A program made the position numbers and the translations under genes. A model generated the notes under the pieces. That model saw only the letters and a program-made list of their open reading frames with translations, did not search any database and had not been told where the DNA came from. From assembly GCA_001598975.1 (NCBI GenBank), contig BBXU01001417.1, forward strand, positions 1 to 13,151: a stretch of 13,151 nucleotides of DNA, in the 5' to 3' direction. The DNA comes from Parachlorella kessleri. Lineage: Eukaryota; Chlorophyta; Trebouxiophyceae; Chlorellales; Chlorellaceae. Below are positions 9,090 through 13,151 of this stretch, piece by piece. The first letter of the stretch is position 1. Every line of letters starts with the position of its first letter.

Positions 9090-11743
9090 ATGCCACCAAG
9101 AGTCCAGAACGTTGGTGACGACAGGTTTGCATAGCCACGCCTTTACCACTGATCACGGCAGCACCCACCAGTTTCGTAGATTAACTGTGCCTTTCACCTT
9201 GCAGGACCCCGTCCGCATGGTATTCCTCACTCCCTCCCCTAACAAGACTGCTCTTGACAACCTACCTGATTACAGGGCTAGGCATGCTGGTTGGCCTGAC
9301 GCCGCTCAGGTAAGTGGGTAACCACTGCTGCTGTTGATGGTGATATGTGACGTTGCACACAGAGCTTTCGTATTGAGTGCTTATGCCACCACTTGCAGGC
9401 ATATGTACCTGGACTGGGGCCTAGTTTTCCGGAACCCCCTCAAGCGGCCTCCTCAGGTGTGTCGTCCAGACACATTCCTGCACCAGTGCGCAGCGAAGGC
9501 TTTATCCTGCTGGTCTGCCAAGTCGTCGTTGGTTGATGTACGCTGCAACTTGGACAGGTGGAGCACTGAGTATGTGGCTGTGCTACATGCAGTCGAAGTA
9601 TGAACTTGCCAGGTGCAGAGTGACCTTCCCAACTGCAGGTGTGGCGGCTGCTGACCAACTTTACCTTCATTGGGAAGCCCAGCATGCATTACCTCTTCCA
9701 GCTGATTTGGCTGTGAGTCACTTGCGCTCTAGGACCGGGCCTGATCAAACTTCCTGGAGTACTCACGCAGCAGCTTGCAAACACTGGCAGCATTGTGGCA
9801 GCTAGGCCTGGGTCGCTATAAAGCTCGGAACATGATGCAGATTGGCACGGCAGCAGGAGGGTCTGCACGCCTGCAATGACTTGCAAACAGCAGGACCGCA
9901 AAGCTTGGGTGGCCCAACACCGATTGCTGGTAGACAGGCCCCTTCCTCCTGCTTGGCAGGAGGAACTCACTCACCCCTGTAGGTGGCTACCAGGCCGTCA
10001 GGGACCGACAGGTGCATGGCACTAGGACGCAGCAGCAGGGCAGGGACAGGGCGTGGGCATGTGAAGGGCCGCCTCACTCGCCAAGGTTGGCTGCCTGCTG
10101 CAGGGTCCAGTACGGGGGCTCACTTGAGGCGGCTGACTACCAGCACAACGCTGCGGACGGGGTGTTCATGCTGCTTGTGGGCATGGCGACGACGTTGGTG
10201 GGTGAGGGCATGCGGTGGGCAGCGAGTAGGAGGGCTGGTGTTGAGAGCTGCGGGCGCGCCGGTGGTCTGACAGTGTTGTGGGGTCCTTGTGAGTGACTTG
10301 CAGGGGCTGGGGGGCTGTATGTGCATGGAGTCGTGCTGGGCATGTTGCGATTGGCTGCACGCCACTCAACAGAAGGTGTTTGCCTTTGTTGCAGGCGCTG
10401 GACTTTGTGGTCCCCTTGTTCCGCAACGTGTTTCACGGCAGCTCCCTCATCTTCATGCTGCTGTACCTCTGGAGCAAGCGCAACCCCCACGCGCCCATCT
10501 CCATCCTGGGCCTGTTGCAGCTGCAGGCGAGTGCTGCGCTAAGATCTAGGTCCAAAGGTTGCAGGATTGTTTGGGACCTACTGCCGTGCCTGTTATAAGA
10601 TTAGGGACGCGATTTTGAGGGGGCAAATCGTGGGAAGAGGAAGCTACTGACAGGGAGGTACCAGACAGATTCTTACACATGGTCTGGGGAGGCTTGCGTC
10701 TGTTGACGCTCGGCGTCAAAGGCTTCGTTTGCAAGCCTCGCGCCCCGTGATGGCCTGAATGCCACCTGTGGAGCATCCTCAAACTGCTTCTCCCCCACCG
10801 GCAGCACAGCGCGGCAACGACTTCTGTGCCATGGGAGCTGCCATGGATCCCCGGTAGTGGCTGTGAGTTGTTGATTTGTGGTGTGCAGGGTCTGTACCTC
10901 CCTTTCGCCTTCATGGCTGTTGACTTGGTAGTGGGTGCAGCCTGGCAACCAGACTTACTGGGCATCCTGGCAGGCCACCTGTGAGTTTAGCAACAGCGTT
11001 GCTTTTATAGGGCTCCGCCTTTGAGGAGGGCAGGCCCACATCAAGGCAGCCGCCGGGGGACCAAGAGAGGGTGTGCCAGTGCGATTGGAGCAGCACATGA
11101 GAGCTATCCCTTTTGTGTTTTGGCTAGTGCAAGGCTCCACTGATTGGTCGCTGCTGACGGGATCCCCCCTATGCGTCGTTCAGTACTAGGCCTGAGTGGT
11201 CCTATCTAATGGCTCTCCTGAGGACGTGCTGCTTCATGAGCCCCTTGCCTTGTTCCTGGCCTCTAGAAGTACTGCTATTGTTTCCTGGGCGCACCTACTT
11301 GCCCTGTGTGATTGTGTGCTCGTATGCAGATGGTAATGTCAACGATAAACATTTTGGCTGCATGCGCACAGGTACTACTTTTTGAACGAAGTGTACCCAC
11401 GCTCCAGTGGCAGACACCTGCTCAAGACCCCAGCATGGCTGTGAGTTGAGGTCCATGTGCATCACATGCCCTCGGTGTTGCAGTGAGCATAGGGGGTGCC
11501 CAGGCGGCACCAGCAACATGCTCTCAAAGTGCCTGTCTAGGGTGGGCTCATTGCAAACAAAACAGGACAGGAAGTTCGTCCATGATGTGCCGCCCATGAT
11601 GTGCGGGACATGGTTGCTGCAGGGCACGACTAGTTGCCCGGTCTGGGCTGGGCCGGGTGCCTCTACGACAGGTCAACGCTGCAAACCCAGCCGACCTGAG
11701 CTTCCGGGCATTCCAGGGCCGCGGCAGGCGGCTAGCAGATTGA
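9090..11743 (+). CDS. Derlin, ER-associated degradation membrane protein
   Basis: Nine exons (9090-9124, 9205-9309, 9399-9456, 9639-9712, 10104-10197, 10395-10526, 10889-10980, 11372-11440, 11623-11743) join in phase to 260 codons including TGA. The 259 residues are the usual Derlin length. Derlins are inactive rhomboid-fold ER membrane proteins that help retrotranslocate misfolded proteins to Cdc48/p97. Seen here: N-terminal WYSSLPPLTR; QVWRLLTNFTFIGKPS with the WR motif (W68, R69); LIFMLLYLWSKRNP; GLYLPFAFM; GILAGHLYYFL with the GxxxG pair (G191, G195); and VYPRSSGRHLLKTPAWL. The C-terminal tail ends FQGRGRRLAD, matching the FxGxGxxL SHP box (F250-L257) that binds Cdc48/p97. Exon 1 is chosen because its phase-2 end (AG) joins the next exon's G to give Arg, with an A at -3 of the ATG. 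Exon 5 must use TTG|GTGGGT (10198) to keep frame, although a GTGAGG donor lies 4 nt on. Intron 6 appears to be GC-AG. Confidence 0.93.
10527..10888 (+). other. Non-canonical GC-AG intron in the Derlin gene
   Basis: Exon 6 must end after LLQLQ in phase 0, and the next exon begins GGT CTG TAC (GLYLPF). The only boundary that keeps the Derlin sequence continuous is CAG|GCGAGT, a GC donor with otherwise good consensus. The acceptor is GTGTGCAG. No GT close by gives a compatible phase. The intron is 362 nt. Confidence 0.75.
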
Positions 11744-12246
11744 TGCAGGCTTACGGCTCCAGCGTGTGCATGTGTGGTTGTACTCCTGCGTGAATTGGCT
11801 CGCTGTTGTGGTAGTGCGCCGGCCCCAGGAACCAGGGTAGTTGTTCTGTACACTGTGCCCGTGTGTCTTTGGTCCCTCTTTCGCAGGTGCCTAGGGCAGC
11901 TGACTCATGGAAGACATTGTCATTGTGGCAGGCGAAGACATATACATCTAGCAAGTTCAGAGGGGCCTTGCTCAGCCCCGTTCAAGTAAAGGTAGATTCC
12001 AGGATACATCATTCCTCAAGGAGCCCTACTAGCTCAGGAACCTAAGGAAGCACTCTGACAGTAACCAGCCCATTTCATCTTGCATGCCTCCGCCACATCA
12101 CACCAGACTCCCAACACAGCCAACACACGTCTGAAGATGATTAGGAGACGGCACCCACCCAGCGCTGCCAGACCCTCAGGGCTGGCCATGGCAACCATTG
12201 CAGTGTTGGCAAGTTAACATTGGAAGGGGGCTTGATCTAAGGTAGG

Positions 12247-12262
12247 TGACCCTCAAGGGTCA
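12247..12262. promoter_or_regulatory. Inverted repeat TGACCCT-CA-AGGGTCA
   Basis: Two perfect 7-bp arms are separated by two bases, about 110 bp upstream of the proposed start at 12374. The layout suits a dimeric DNA-binding site, though a chance dyad is possible. Confidence 0.35.
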
Positions 12263-12273
12263 ACTGAGCGAGG

Positions 12274-12285
12274 CCTGCTAGCAGG
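12274..12285. promoter_or_regulatory. Perfect 12-bp palindrome CCTGCTAGCAGG
   Basis: It starts 11 bases after the preceding dyad and about 90 bp upstream of the proposed start at 12374. Its role is unknown. Confidence 0.3.
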
Positions 12286-12363
12286 GGCTGCCTTCTGTTT
12301 AGGTCTAGGCCCAGTTTTAGGAGGCCAGAAGGAGAGCTTCGAGCACTGCTGCAGGGAAGCACT

Positions 12364-12609
12364 ATGGGACAACATGGTGCACTTTACCCGTGGAAGCTTT
12401 ATGTTGACCATAGTGGCCAAGTACCCTGTAAGGCCAATGCTCAAAGCTCCAGGAAACCTGCCCTGTGGACTGAGTACACCGTCATGGTGGTTTTCAAGGT
12501 GGGGGTTAGTGCAGAAACTCTGACAAAGGCCCAGGCTTCAGCGGCCACTGGCCATTTGAAGCATGTGCTCGTCTGCGGGTCTTTCATATCGGTAGCCCAG
12601 AGGCATTAG
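12364..12609 (+). promoter_or_regulatory. Possible overlapping upstream ORF of the small membrane-protein gene
   Basis: An ATG ten bases before the proposed start opens a different frame that overlaps it. In unspliced sequence it runs to 12609; in the spliced message it would end elsewhere. If the transcript begins upstream of 12364, this ATG could reduce initiation at 12374. It has no coding character of its own. Confidence 0.2.
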
Positions 12610-13134
12610 CATGGGTGGCAGGTAGTGCGAACAGGGAGTAGAGCTGGGCTGGACTGGACTGACAGGGCTGGATGCAGTATGAGTCATTGCAACTTGCTCT
12701 GAGCCAAATGGAGGAGTAGCCTGCATTTCTTGGAGCTGTTTTGCAGAAACAAGAGACTCACGCTGCCTGTGCAGGCCCTGCTTTTGACTCAGCTGGAAGT
12801 GGTCCTCGGCTGCTGCACATTGCTGGCTTCAGATGTCACCAGGGAGAGCAAGATCGTGTCCTCAATGGCTTGGTGTGGTCTGACCCTCGGTGTGGTGCTA
12901 CTGCTGCACATGGTCGCCCCTGTCAAGGCTGCGACAGCGTGGCAGAGCGGGCTGGCAGCGCTCGCAGTACACATTCAAGAGAGCGCCATGGCCTGCAAGC
13001 GAGCTCTACATGCAATGCAGCCTGGATTCTGGGAATATCTGAGATTTGCCTTGAAGGCGATGTCCCACATCGTCCTGGGGGGCCTGGCTTGCATTGGCCT
13101 TGCTTGCTGCCTGGGCTCTCGCTCGTCCTGTTAA
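12374..13134 (+). CDS. Small putative multi-pass membrane protein, unknown family
   Basis: I do not recognise this family. Proposed exons are 12374-12427 and 12775-13134, joined in phase 0 by a strong donor (CCT|GTAAGG) and acceptor (CTGTGCAG|G), giving 137 residues and a TAA stop. The start ATG sits in a favourable context (ACAACATGG). The product has three hydrophobic segments, at about residues 19-37 (LLLTQLEVVLGCCTLLA), 49-65 (MAWCGLTLGVVLLLHMV) and 113-132 (AMSHIVLGGLACIGLACCLG), so it is probably a small integral membrane protein. It is Cys-rich in and near the membrane segments. Alternatives are a donor at 12421 with an acceptor at 12746 (also in frame, 144 residues, weaker donor), or further upstream exons. 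An out-of-frame ATG at 12364 overlaps the start. Confidence 0.45.
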
Positions 13135-13151
13135 TGCTGCCCAATCCTCTC

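Larger units (their letters stand above)
11744..12373. other. Intergenic: Derlin 3' UTR and upstream region of the next gene
   Basis: No exon with recognisable coding character was found on either strand in these 630 bases. No TGTAA polyadenylation signal follows the Derlin stop here, so its 3' end cannot be placed. Two short dyads lie near the right end (12247-12262 and 12274-12285). Confidence 0.5.

Noticed and set aside
10202..10207. GTGAGG as the donor of Derlin exon 5
   Set aside because: It leaves phase 1, which shifts the next exon out of the conserved Derlin frame; GTGGGT at 10198 keeps it.

Overview
This window looks like nuclear DNA from a green alga (Chlorophyta). The genes are split by many short introns (about 70 to 580 nt) with GT-AG borders. 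Coding exons are GC-rich, with long Gln/Ala/Pro/Gly-rich stretches, and a SAND-like motif of the green-algal type is present. No operon or prokaryotic ribosome-site organisation is visible. The exact lineage cannot be read from the sequence. All gene models below were assembled by hand from reading frame, splice sites and intron phase, without transcript evidence.

Layout, left to right. (1) Bases 93-1495, minus strand: the 5' part of a gene for a probable secreted, Cys-containing protein of unknown family. It starts with a clear signal-peptide exon and runs off the left edge. (2) Bases 1496-2935: no gene supported; it should hold the upstream region of gene 1 and the 3' UTR of gene 2. (3) Bases 2936-8674, minus strand: a nine-exon gene for a protein of about 1,214 residues with a SAND-like domain followed directly by a Tudor-like domain, then a long low-complexity tail and a compact C-terminal segment. 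It is probably a nuclear chromatin or transcription factor. (4) Bases 8675-9089: a 415-bp divergent intergenic region. (5) Bases 9090-11743, plus strand: a complete nine-exon Derlin gene (259 residues), an ER-associated degradation (ERAD) membrane protein with WR and GxxxG motifs and a C-terminal SHP box for Cdc48/p97. One intron appears to be GC-AG. (6) Bases 11744-12373: no gene seen; it contains two short dyads. (7) Bases 12374-13134, plus strand: a tentative two-exon gene for a 137-residue membrane protein of unknown family.

The genes do not form an obvious pathway. The most informative items are the SAND-like/Tudor fusion, whose C-terminal exon is reached only by splicing out an intron that begins inside an apparent stop codon, and the Derlin with its non-canonical intron. 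I see no mobile element, CRISPR array, rRNA or credible tRNA.
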